Of a stretch of 40,651 nucleotides of DNA, positions 31,717-39,564 are shown in pieces (the stretch's first letter is position 1; every line of letters starts with the position of its first letter). The DNA comes from Parvularcula sp039198765. Lineage in GTDB: Bacteria; Pseudomonadota; Alphaproteobacteria; Caulobacterales; Parvularculaceae. The stretch covers positions 1-40,651 of the forward strand of contig JBCCTF010000011.1 in the NCBI GenBank assembly GCA_039198765.1. Reading direction: 5' to 3'. The position numbers and the translations under genes are program-made. The notes below the pieces were generated by a model. The model saw only the letters and a program-made list of their open reading frames with translations, was not told the origin of the DNA and made no database searches.

Positions 31717-32814
31717 ATGAAACGACCCACGCCGCGTCCTGGCCTCCTTGAGATTGATCCTTACGTCCCTGGCAAGTCCAAGCGGGCGGATGGACCTGTC
31801 TACAAGCTTTCGTCCAACGAAAGCGCGCTTGGCCCTGCACCCTCTGCTGCGGCTGCAGCGGCAGATGCCATCGAGAATGCGCACCTCTATCCCGATGGTT
31901 CGGCATCGGCGCTGCGCGAGAAACTCGGCGAGGTTCACGGGCTTGAGCCTGAGCAGATCATCGTTGGCAACGGCTCGGACGATATCCTATCGCTCACTGT
32001 ACGGAGTTTCTCATCACCCGGCGATGAGATCCTGATCTCGCGCCACGGGTTCAGCTATTACCCCATCCTCGCGCGGTCAGAGGGTTGTGTGCCTGTTTTT
32101 GCTGACGAAGAAGACCTCACCGCGAGTGTGGATGCTCTGCTCAGCCAAGTGACGGAACGGACGCGCGTTTTGCTCCTCGCCAACCCGAACAATCCAACTG
32201 GAACACGCCTTCCGCATGCTGAGGTTGAGCGTCTCCGGGCTGAACTGCGCTCAGACATCATGCTCGTCCTTGATGGCGCGTATGCTGAATACGTTTCGGA
32301 CCCGAACTACGATCCCGGCGCGGGGATGGTACGCAAGGCAGCCGCGTCCGGTTCGGATAATGTCATCATGACACGGACGTTTTCCAAGATCTACGGTCTC
32401 GGCGGTGTGCGTGTGGGCTGGGGCTACGCTCCGCCCTCCGTCATCGACATCCTCAACCGCATTCGCGGTCCATTCAATGTTTCATCGACCGGGCTGGCTG
32501 CGGCAGAAGCTGCGCTCGACGACCAAGACTTCGTGGCGGAAAACCGTCAGCACAATGAGCGAGAGATGGCGCGCGTTGTCGGCGTCCTTCGCCAGCGCGG
32601 CGCTGAGGTGCGTTTAGGTGAGGGGAACTTCATCATCATGCGGTTCGATGGGCCGGAGATGGCCAAGGCCTTCCTCCAGCACTGCGAGAGTCACGGCGTT
32701 TTCATCCGTTCTCTGACGAGTGCCTCGCTTCCCGACTGGCTGCGTATCTCCATCGGCAGCGAGGAGGCGAACAGCGCGTTCCTCGATGCCCACTGGAGTT
32801 TCAAAGCGGACTAG
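31717..32814 (+). CDS. hisC: Histidinol-phosphate aminotransferase
   Basis: A 365-residue PLP-dependent class I/II aminotransferase. Lys224 in TRTFSKIYGLGGVRVGW binds PLP; NPNNPTG at 157-162 and DGAYAEY at 186-192 are the cofactor-site motifs. KLSSNESALGPAPSA near residue 31 is the HisC signature. It transfers the amino group from glutamate to imidazole acetol phosphate in histidine synthesis. Alphaproteobacterial copies in this position often also serve tyrosine/phenylalanine synthesis and are followed by tyrC; tyrC is absent here. ATG 31717 has GGGGG 6 bases upstream. Its TAG is in the palindrome CTAG (32811-32814), shared with the DUF2125 gene. Confidence 0.93.
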   Translation: MKRPTPRPGLLEIDPYVPGKSKRADGPVYKLSSNESALGPAPSAAAAAADAIENAHLYPDGSASALREKLGEVHGLEPEQIIVGNGSDDILSLTVRSFSSPGDEILISRHGFSYYPILARSEGCVPVFADEEDLTASVDALLSQVTERTRVLLLANPNNPTGTRLPHAEVERLRAELRSDIMLVLDGAYAEYVSDPNYDPGAGMVRKAAASGSDNVIMTRTFSKIYGLGGVRVGWGYAPPSVIDILNRIRGPFNVSSTGLAAAEAALDDQDFVAENRQHNEREMARVVGVLRQRGAEVRLGEGNFIIMRFDGPEMAKAFLQHCESHGVFIRSLTSASLPDWLRISIGSEEANSAFLDAHWSFKAD

Positions 32815-33734
32815 TCTTCGATTTTTGGTAGCGTTCCCAGCGGGATAAAGCCAAGGCGCACTTCGCTGTTCTCAATTCTGAGGGGAAGATTCACTTCCTC
32901 CGTGCCCGAGCTGGTGAGAAGACCAACGCCCATCTTCACCGTGTCGACGGCACCTTCATCCACCGCGCCCCAGGCGCCCAGCACGTCGATCATCGGGCCT
33001 TCGTTGAGGATCGAGAGGTCAAATGCTCCGTCCACGGTGCCGTCTTCAGAGATGGTGAGGTTGCCTTTGCCCGCAAGCTGGGTCGCGTCTTCCTCGGAAG
33101 CCTGACTGATGCTGATCACCAGACCAGCGACCGTCAGTTCACGTCCTTCCCGCGAACCATAGAGGTCGAAGTAGGGCATTTGCGCCTCGGCGTCTCCGCC
33201 GAAGGCTACTTCCTTGATGGAAATTGCCACCGACTGCCCGTCGGCCAACTGCTGTTGGTTGGCGATCAGATCACGGATCGTCACCGTCCGCTCTTCGCTG
33301 GCCAGGGTGAGGCTATGTCCTTCAGCTGCCAAGAACGTGCGCTGAAGGTTGAAGCGCAAATCGTCGGATGTCAGGTCGTAGACCGTCTCGCCAAGCTGGA
33401 TAGACTGAGCGCCGCGAGGCGAAAGCACTACCCTGTCAGCCTTCGTCGGAACTGCTGCGAACGTGAGTTCGTCTGCTTTGAAAACGCCGATGCCCGGTGC
33501 GTCCCAGGAGGGGTCCACTACTGCTCCGCGGAGCATGAGAGGGTAGCCTTCAACGATAATATCCGTGTACGTGAATGTCCGACCAGCTTCAGCCTCGCGG
33601 GCCTTGAAGCTGGCGATCTCTTCGCGCACCGTCTCGGCGGATGTCATCCAAACCACGGAATAAACGGCGAAAAAGACAGCGAACAGCGTGATCGGGACAA
33701 TGAGGCCGAGCCGGCTGAGCCAGAGCCTACTCAT
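32811..33734 (-). CDS. DUF2125 family protein
   Basis: A 307-residue protein with one N-terminal membrane helix (about 9-30, LGLIVPITLFAVFFAVYSVVW) and a large predicted periplasmic domain rich in beta strands. The stretch YTDIIVEGYPLMLRGAVVDP is the DUF2125 hallmark (GYPLRL in other members). The fold class resembles AsmA-like or lipid-transfer proteins in layout, but that is speculation. The start overlaps the plsC stop by 4 bases (33731-33734), so it is coupled to phospholipid synthesis and is last in the long leftward operon. It ends tail-to-tail with hisC. Confidence 0.88.
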   Translation of the reverse strand: MSRLWLSRLGLIVPITLFAVFFAVYSVVWMTSAETVREEIASFKAREAEAGRTFTYTDIIVEGYPLMLRGAVVDPSWDAPGIGVFKADELTFAAVPTKADRVVLSPRGAQSIQLGETVYDLTSDDLRFNLQRTFLAAEGHSLTLASEERTVTIRDLIANQQQLADGQSVAISIKEVAFGGDAEAQMPYFDLYGSREGRELTVAGLVISISQASEEDATQLAGKGNLTISEDGTVDGAFDLSILNEGPMIDVLGAWGAVDEGAVDTVKMGVGLLTSSGTEEVNLPLRIENSEVRLGFIPLGTLPKIED

Positions 33735-34426
33735 GCTGCCACCGCCGGTTCGTCGCCTTCAATCGCGGTCTCCAGTGAACGAAGGAACGTCTTGCGATTC
33801 GAGGCATCGTTGATCGCCGGGAGGATCGTTAGGGTCACAGTGCCAGGCTCTTTCTTCGGTCCAGGTTGTTTCCAAAAGCGGCCGCTATCATGCCGTACAG
33901 GGACTGTCGGCACACCGAGGGTCTTCGCCAGCATCGCAACGCCCGGCTGATAGGGAATGCGCTCGCCCGGTTTGCTCCGTGTCCCCTCAGGAAAGATCAC
34001 GATCTGCGCACCTTCGGCCAAGCGGTCTTTCGCTTGGTTGGTCATATCACGCAGGGACGATGCGCCCGCCTCACGGTCGATGAAAATGAAGCCGTTGGCG
34101 CGGCAGTACCACGAGAAGATGGGCCAGTGCTTGAGCTCTTTCTTGAGAACAAAGCTCGGTCGTTCGAGGATTGTTGTCAGCCGGAGGGTTTCCCACATCG
34201 ACTGGTGTTTCGATGCGATCAGCGCTGCGTCCTTGGGCAGGTTTTCTTCTCCGATGATCTGGTCTTTGATGCCGCAAAAGACTGTGAGCCCAACCAAAAC
34301 GCTCCGTGCCCAGAACTTAGAAAACGCGATGGACCATTCCCGCTTCAACAGCACAGGCATGGCGATCAGACCGAGGATGACCGACAGCACGAACATGTAG
34401 GTGAGGAAGATGAGCGAGCGGATCAT
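33731..34426 (-). CDS. plsC: 1-acyl-sn-glycerol-3-phosphate acyltransferase
   Basis: A 231-residue membrane-bound PlsC that acylates lysophosphatidic acid to phosphatidic acid. The N-terminal helix is at about 4-26. The catalytic box is SKHQSMWET: His74 is present but the usual Asp of HX4D is Glu79, a variant I recall from alphaproteobacterial PlsC. FPEGTRSKPGE at 145-155 binds the glycerol phosphate. FIDREAG and VPVRHDSG complete the four blocks. It starts 7 bases after the DUF218 stop and overlaps DUF2125 by four bases. Confidence 0.94.
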   Translation of the reverse strand: MIRSLIFLTYMFVLSVILGLIAMPVLLKREWSIAFSKFWARSVLVGLTVFCGIKDQIIGEENLPKDAALIASKHQSMWETLRLTTILERPSFVLKKELKHWPIFSWYCRANGFIFIDREAGASSLRDMTNQAKDRLAEGAQIVIFPEGTRSKPGERIPYQPGVAMLAKTLGVPTVPVRHDSGRFWKQPGPKKEPGTVTLTILPAINDASNRKTFLRSLETAIEGDEPAVAA

Positions 34427-34433
34427 GGCGTTC

Positions 34434-35039
34434 TTAAATCAGTGAACGGACGAGGACGACGAGGTACTTCGCATATTCTGACGCAAGCAGACGCCAGGAC
34501 GAAGGCTGGGCCATCCATCCCCGCTCCGGGGCAAGGCTGCTGGCCACGGGGATGCCGATGACCTCAATCTCTGGCGCGGCGTGGCGCAATTCGGCGGACG
34601 CGCGGGGAAGGTGAAAGTCGGAAGTGACGAGAAGCGCCACCTTATAGCCTTTGCCTTCAAGCCACGCTCGGCTCTCCGCCGCGTTGCCGCGGGTGTTCCG
34701 CGCCCAGGGGCCAAGATCAACGCAACAGTCCAGGAGATCGCGGTGTCCCATCGGCGCAAGGTCGCGTTTGGTCGTCTGTTGATGCACGCCGGAAATCAGC
34801 GCCCGGTCCGCCAGGCCATCAGCGTGAAGGGCGAGCCCTTCGCTGATCCGCTGGCCTCCGCCGCCGGTCAGGATGATCATGCCGCGCGCTTCCACGGGCA
34901 CGTCCGCCAATCGCGCTTCAGGCAGCTCACCGGCACGGGGCAGGGTCGCGCAGAACGTGAAAAACCCGCCGATGACCGCGAGAACGGCCAAGCCAATTGC
35001 GCCAGTCAGCGCGGGGAACAGGTGGAACGAGGGCTTCAC
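34434..35039 (-). CDS. DUF218 (YdcF/ElyC/SanA-like) envelope protein
   Basis: A 201-residue protein with an N-terminal membrane helix (about 8-32) and a DUF218 domain outside. MIILTGGGGQRISEGLALHADG, then NTRGNAAESRAWL and VTSDFHLPRASAELR are the family blocks. E. coli ElyC and SanA of this family affect peptidoglycan precursor supply and the outer-membrane barrier. An insert with two adjacent cysteines (LLDCCVDLG) lies in the middle. The start overlaps the ccmH stop by four bases (35036-35039), placing it in the ccm-plsC operon. Confidence 0.88.
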   Translation of the reverse strand: MKPSFHLFPALTGAIGLAVLAVIGGFFTFCATLPRAGELPEARLADVPVEARGMIILTGGGGQRISEGLALHADGLADRALISGVHQQTTKRDLAPMGHRDLLDCCVDLGPWARNTRGNAAESRAWLEGKGYKVALLVTSDFHLPRASAELRHAAPEIEVIGIPVASSLAPERGWMAQPSSWRLLASEYAKYLVVLVRSLI

Positions 35040-35392
35040 GCCTTCGGTTTAGCGCTGCTTCGGAAAAGGGAGAAGGCCCAGATCGCGCCAAACCCGAGGG
35101 CGAGGGCTGGGCCTGCCCAGAGCATCATATTCTTGGCGGATTTCGATGGCGAGAGAAGGACGTACTCGCCGTAGCGGTCGATGATATAGGCGCGGACCTC
35201 TGCATCGGTGTCGCCGGCGGCGATGCGTTCTTCGACGAGGGTGCGCATAACCGCAGCGATCTCCGCGTCGCTGTCGAGGATCGATTGGTTTTGGCACACG
35301 ACGCAGCGGAGTTCGGCGGCGATGGCCTCCGCCCGGGCTTGGTCAGCTGGCGCGAGCGCTGCGGCGACGAAGAGGGCGAAGGCGGCGATCAT
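35036..35392 (-). CDS. ccmH: Cytochrome c maturation protein CcmH (CycL)
   Basis: A 118-residue protein with a signal or anchor helix (1-15), a three-helix periplasmic domain with LRCVVCQNQSI (Cys30 and Cys33), and a C-terminal transmembrane helix (about 90-108). The CxxC pair reduces apocytochrome c heme-binding cysteines before heme ligation by CcmF. The ATG at 35392 overlaps the ccmF stop by four bases (35389-35392); a longer frame upstream is ccmF in another frame. This is the short CcmH, without a CcmI/TPR extension. Confidence 0.95.
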   Translation of the reverse strand: MIAAFALFVAAALAPADQARAEAIAAELRCVVCQNQSILDSDAEIAAVMRTLVEERIAAGDTDAEVRAYIIDRYGEYVLLSPSKSAKNMMLWAGPALALGFGAIWAFSLFRSSAKPKA

Positions 35393-37356
35393 GCCGGTGC
35401 CTCCGCCGCCGCGGGCGCTGCTTGCGTCGACGTTTTGCGGGCCGCGGGTGCGAAGGCTGCGATGAAACCGCCGCTGGCGATGAGGAGGGCGCCGCCCCAC
35501 ATCAGGTGGATCAGCGGATGGACATAGACACGGAATGTCCGTGTTGCGTCATTAGCTGCGCCGCCGCCTGAGGCGATATAAAGGTTGCCAAAGCCCAGAC
35601 GCTGAATGGCGACTTCGGTGGTGCCTTTGTCGGCCACCGGATAGTAGCGGCGCGAGGGCGAGACGACGTTCAGTACGCGGTCTCCACGAGAGACGGCGAC
35701 GTCTTCGGCTTGGATGAGGTAGTTGGGCCCGTTGGTCAGTGTGCTGCCTTTGAACTCAAACGTCAGTCCGCGGAGAGAAGCTGTCTCTCCCGGCTCAAGA
35801 ACAAAGCGCGCTTCGGAGTGGAACACCGTCGCGCCAGTCATGCCGAGCATCAGGATGGCGAGACCGAAATGCGCGACGACAGCGGCCCAGGACCGTTGGG
35901 GTAGGGCTGCGAGGCGCTGGAGCGCTGTCTCCGGTTTGCCTGCTTTCCGGGCGAGGTCCGCAACCACGCCGCCGAGGACGAGGAGGCTGGCCGCAAAACC
36001 CATCAGTGCCCAGAAATTCCCCCCAAGGAAGAATGTCAGGAGCAAGGCGCCGCCCACCGCGAAGCCGATAATGATCTGGTACGGCCGCACCCAGGCGCCG
36101 CGTCCTTGCCGCTTCCACGGAATGAGCAAGCCGAACGCAAGAGCGGCTGCCATCGCGAGAGCAAGAGGAACGGTCATCACATTGTAATAGGGCGGGCCGA
36201 CGGAAATCCGCGTGCCCGTCGTGACTTCGATCACCGTTGGCCAGAATGTGCCGAGAAACACCGTGAACAGAAGAACCGAGAAGAAGAGGTTGTTGAGGAC
36301 CAACGCGCCCTCGCGACTGACCGGCTCGAACGCCGCGGTCTGAATCAGCCGCTGCCCCCGCCATGCAAAGAGGACCAGGCCGCCGCCGGTGAAAAAGATG
36401 GCAAGCAGGAGGAGGACCACACCGCGCTCAGGATCGTTAGCGAACGCGTGCACCGATGTGACGATGCCCGACCGCACGAGGAAGGCGCCCATCAACGATG
36501 CGCCAAAAGCGAGGATCGCCAGCGCTGCGCACCATGGCTTCAGCGCGTCCCGCCGCTCCACCACCATCACGCAGTGAAGAAGCGCGGTCGCCGCTAGCCA
36601 AGGCATCAGGGAGGCGTTCTCCACCGGGTCCCAGAACCAGAAACCGCCCCAGCCCAGCTCGTAGTAGGCCCAATAGGCTCCCAGCCCGATCCCGAGGGTC
36701 AGCGCGCCCCAAGCGAACAGCAGAAACGGCCGCACAGCCTGCGCCCAATCCTTGCCAAGGTCCCCGCGGATCAGCGCCGCAATGGTGAAACTGTAGACCG
36801 CCGACAGCCCCACATAGCCGAGATAAAGCATCGGCGGATGGATCGCGAGGCCAGGGTCTTGTAGGAGCGGGTTGAGACCGCGGCCCTCCTGCGCGGGCGG
36901 CCAGTCGGCGGGATAAGCCTCAAACGGGCTCGACGTCAGGACTGTGAACAAGAGGAAAGCCAGGGACAAAACACCCTGCACCCCCAGCGCCAGCCGCCGC
37001 GTCGCGGGATCACCCCGCCCCGCAAACGCCATAGCTGCGCCAAAGCCCGACAGAATGAGCAGCCAGAGCAGCAGGCTCCCCTCATGGTTCGCCCACGTGC
37101 CCGTCAGCTTATAGACGAACGGCTTCAGCTCATGGGAGTTCATGAAGACGTTGAACAGCGACAGATCGGTCGTCGCATAGGCCCGCATCAACAGGAAGAA
37201 AGCGGCCAAAACGGTGGCAAACATCGCCGCCGCAGACGCACCGCCCAAAGCAAGGCTACGTCGTTGGTTCAGCGGAGAAAATGCGGACGCTGCCATGGTC
37301 GCAGCGGCCAACACGGCCACGCTCAACAGGATCGTCCCAAACACACTCGTCGACAT
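35389..37356 (-). CDS. ccmF: Heme lyase subunit CcmF (cytochrome c biogenesis)
   Basis: A 655-residue membrane protein with about 15 helices. The heme-handling WWD motif is WGGFWFWDPVENASLMPW near residue 237. Axial histidine candidates are in NHEGSLLLW, IHPPMLYLGYVG and HPLIHLMWGGALL, the CcmF/NrfE signature set. It ligates heme from CcmE to apocytochrome c on the periplasmic side. The start codon is the last arm of a perfect palindrome (37354-37368). The Shine-Dalgarno-like GGGAGCGGG is unusually far upstream, so translation may be weak or structured. ccmE and ccmI, normally upstream in alphaproteobacteria, are missing here. Confidence 0.96.
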   Translation of the reverse strand: MSTSVFGTILLSVAVLAAATMAASAFSPLNQRRSLALGGASAAAMFATVLAAFFLLMRAYATTDLSLFNVFMNSHELKPFVYKLTGTWANHEGSLLLWLLILSGFGAAMAFAGRGDPATRRLALGVQGVLSLAFLLFTVLTSSPFEAYPADWPPAQEGRGLNPLLQDPGLAIHPPMLYLGYVGLSAVYSFTIAALIRGDLGKDWAQAVRPFLLFAWGALTLGIGLGAYWAYYELGWGGFWFWDPVENASLMPWLAATALLHCVMVVERRDALKPWCAALAILAFGASLMGAFLVRSGIVTSVHAFANDPERGVVLLLLAIFFTGGGLVLFAWRGQRLIQTAAFEPVSREGALVLNNLFFSVLLFTVFLGTFWPTVIEVTTGTRISVGPPYYNVMTVPLALAMAAALAFGLLIPWKRQGRGAWVRPYQIIIGFAVGGALLLTFFLGGNFWALMGFAASLLVLGGVVADLARKAGKPETALQRLAALPQRSWAAVVAHFGLAILMLGMTGATVFHSEARFVLEPGETASLRGLTFEFKGSTLTNGPNYLIQAEDVAVSRGDRVLNVVSPSRRYYPVADKGTTEVAIQRLGFGNLYIASGGGAANDATRTFRVYVHPLIHLMWGGALLIASGGFIAAFAPAARKTSTQAAPAAAEAPA

Positions 37357-37368
37357 CTGTAACAGATG
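37354..37368. promoter_or_regulatory. Palindrome covering the ccmF start codon
   Basis: CATCTG-TAA-CAGATG is a perfect 6-3-6 inverted repeat whose end is the ccmF start codon. In mRNA it would fold the ATG into a small hairpin. About ten such repeats are expected by chance in a window this size, so only the position makes it notable. Confidence 0.3.
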
Positions 37369-37407
37369 CCCGCTCCCGCAACCCCGCGCAACTGCGGCGG
37401 TTTGGGA

Positions 37408-38040
37408 TCAGTATTGGAGGATGAACTTGCAGCCGAAGCTGGTCGTCACTCTTCCGAATTCATCGAAGTCGAGTTCTCCCTCTTCACCACGGAGCAATCT
37501 CACCGAATACAGGCGCTCGGCATAAGATCTCACGCCGGCCAGAAGGCTCTCAGGCACTTCGCCACTCTCTGGGCGAGTGAGTTCGTTGAACGAGAACTCG
37601 GGGAACTGAGCAGCATAACACGCCGGTTCCGTAATCTGGACGTTAGTGAAGTTTGAGGAGTCCAAAAGACGCGCTTCAAAAAAGGGAAGATATGTATCGC
37701 CTCCGAAGTAGGAGTATCCACTCAAGTATGTTTTGTCTGTCCGAGACCTAATCTCTTTGACAATGCTCTCAACTTCGCCATGGAAGTACAAGCCCCACTT
37801 AACAAGATCACCGCTTTCTTTCCGACGCTCCGAGCATGCGGCGACTTTCGCCAGGCCTTCGAGCGCAGGGTGGTTCTCTACGCTCACACAGTACCGCCAG
37901 TGCCCCGGCTTTCCGCTTCCGCCCGTAAACTCAGCATCAGGGTGAACGCCAGTCGGCCTGGCTGGATCGCAAGAGGATAATCCTATCGCAGCTGCAAGGG
38001 CGAATGCTGAACTGGCCGCCGGACGGAAACCGCACATCAT
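37408..38040 (-). CDS. Predicted lipoprotein, unknown function
   Basis: A 210-residue protein with a type-II signal peptide (lipobox LSSC, Cys24). I do not recognise the mature domain. It contains YCVSVENHPALEGL and AACSERR, four further cysteines and a C-terminal FGCKFILQY. Its DNA is clearly more AT-rich than the flanking genes, for example in 37620-37780, suggesting a fast-evolving or acquired gene. The first ATG (38040) overlaps the putP stop by 4 bases; a second ATG follows directly. It lies 51 bases upstream of ccmF on the same strand. Confidence 0.75.
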   Translation of the reverse strand: MMCGFRPAASSAFALAAAIGLSSCDPARPTGVHPDAEFTGGSGKPGHWRYCVSVENHPALEGLAKVAACSERRKESGDLVKWGLYFHGEVESIVKEIRSRTDKTYLSGYSYFGGDTYLPFFEARLLDSSNFTNVQITEPACYAAQFPEFSFNELTRPESGEVPESLLAGVRSYAERLYSVRLLRGEEGELDFDEFGRVTTSFGCKFILQY

Positions 38041-39545
38041 GACGCCTTCGCTTCGCTGGCGGCGATGATCGCTTCGACTTCGTCGTGCTGGTCGAGAATG
38101 GTTTGTGCGGGGGCTTTGGCGACCATGCTGACGCCGACGGCGGCGGCGAGGGCGGCGAGGAAGCCTGGGATCATTTCGTAGAAGACCGACGAGAGCGGCG
38201 CGCCGCCCGGCCCGATGGGCACGAAGATCCAGAAGAGGACCACGGCTGCGCCGGTGATCATGCCTGCAAGGGCACCTGAACGGGTGAGGCCTTTCCAGAA
38301 GAGGGAGAGGAGGATGAGCGGTCCGAACGCCGCGCCGAAGCCTGCCCAGGCGTTGGAGACGAGGGAGAGGATCGAGCTCGACCGGTCAAACGCGAGGGCG
38401 ATCGCAACGAGGGAGACGCCAAAGACCGATGCCCGGCCGACGAAGACCAGCTCACTCTGGCTCGCGCCTTTGCGGATGAAAGTCTTGTAGAAATCCTCCG
38501 TGAGCGAACTGGATGAGACCAGCAGCTGCGAGGAGATCGTCGACATGATCGCTGCCAGGATGGCGGCGAGCAGGAAGCCTGCGATGTACGGGTGGAAGAG
38601 GACCTGGGACAGCTTGATGAAGATCGTCTCGGGATCGGAGAGCGTGAGACCGTTCGCTTCGATGTAGGCGAGGCCAACGAGGCCGGTGAGGACTGCGCCG
38701 ATGATGGTGATCAGCATCCAGCCCATCCCGATCCAACGAGCAATTCTGATATCTTCCAGTGTACGGATGGCCATAAAGCGCACGATGATATGCGGTTGAC
38801 CGAAATAACCCAGCCCCCAAGACATAGCGGATATCAGGCCGATGGCTCCCACACCGTTCAGTACGGTGAGCAGATTGGGGTTTGCCTCTGCTATGGTCGA
38901 TTGTGTTGGCCCGACGCCGCCGAGAGCGCTCAGCGTAACGATCGGCACCAGCACCAGAGCGATGAACATGATGCAGCCCTGGACGAAATCTGTGAGGCTG
39001 ACCGCCAGGAAGCCGCCGAAGAGGGTGTAGGCCACCACGACGCCTGCTGTCAGAAAGAGGCCGGTGAAGTAGTTGAGGCCAAAGGATGCTTCGAACAGCT
39101 TGCCGCCTGCCACGATGCCTGCCGACGTGTAGAGGGTGAAGAAGATAATGATGACCACGGACGAAAGGATGCGCAGCGTCTTCGTCTTGTCGTCGAAGCG
39201 CTTTTCGAAGAAGTCAGGGATGGTGATCGCGTCGTTTGCTTGCTCCGTATACACACGAAGCCTCGGCGCTACGAAACGGTAGTTGGCGTAGGCGCCGATC
39301 AGCAGGCCCACGGCGATCCAAGCACTTGAAAGTCCACTGACATACACCGCACCGGGGAGGCCCATAAGCATCCATCCGCTCATGTCGGAAGCGCCAGCCG
39401 ACAGCGCGCCGACCGCCGGGTGCAGCTTCCGACCGCCGAGCATGTATTCCGAAACATCGCTCGTCGATTTGCGGTAGGCATAGAGGCCAATGGCCATCAT
39501 CAGCGCAAAGTATGCACCCAGAGAAATCAGCGCTTCAGTGTTCAT
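38037..39545 (-). CDS. putP: Sodium/proline symporter PutP
   Basis: A 502-residue sodium/solute symporter with 13 helices. EYMLGGRKLHPAVGALSAGASDMSGWMLMGLPG is the PutP N-terminal signature, including the Na+/proline-binding region. SWGLGYFGQPHIIVRFMAI and STISSQLLVSSSSLTEDFYK (the Na2-site serines) are also present. It imports proline with Na+. ATG 39545 gives the normal N-terminus; the ribosome site is weak. It lies 19 bases after proA, so import and synthesis of proline share one transcript, suggesting use as an osmolyte as much as a nutrient. putA is not in the window. Confidence 0.95.
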   Translation of the reverse strand: MNTEALISLGAYFALMMAIGLYAYRKSTSDVSEYMLGGRKLHPAVGALSAGASDMSGWMLMGLPGAVYVSGLSSAWIAVGLLIGAYANYRFVAPRLRVYTEQANDAITIPDFFEKRFDDKTKTLRILSSVVIIIFFTLYTSAGIVAGGKLFEASFGLNYFTGLFLTAGVVVAYTLFGGFLAVSLTDFVQGCIMFIALVLVPIVTLSALGGVGPTQSTIAEANPNLLTVLNGVGAIGLISAMSWGLGYFGQPHIIVRFMAIRTLEDIRIARWIGMGWMLITIIGAVLTGLVGLAYIEANGLTLSDPETIFIKLSQVLFHPYIAGFLLAAILAAIMSTISSQLLVSSSSLTEDFYKTFIRKGASQSELVFVGRASVFGVSLVAIALAFDRSSSILSLVSNAWAGFGAAFGPLILLSLFWKGLTRSGALAGMITGAAVVLFWIFVPIGPGGAPLSSVFYEMIPGFLAALAAAVGVSMVAKAPAQTILDQHDEVEAIIAASEAKAS

Positions 39546-39564
39546 ATCGTCCGTGGTCTGCCCT

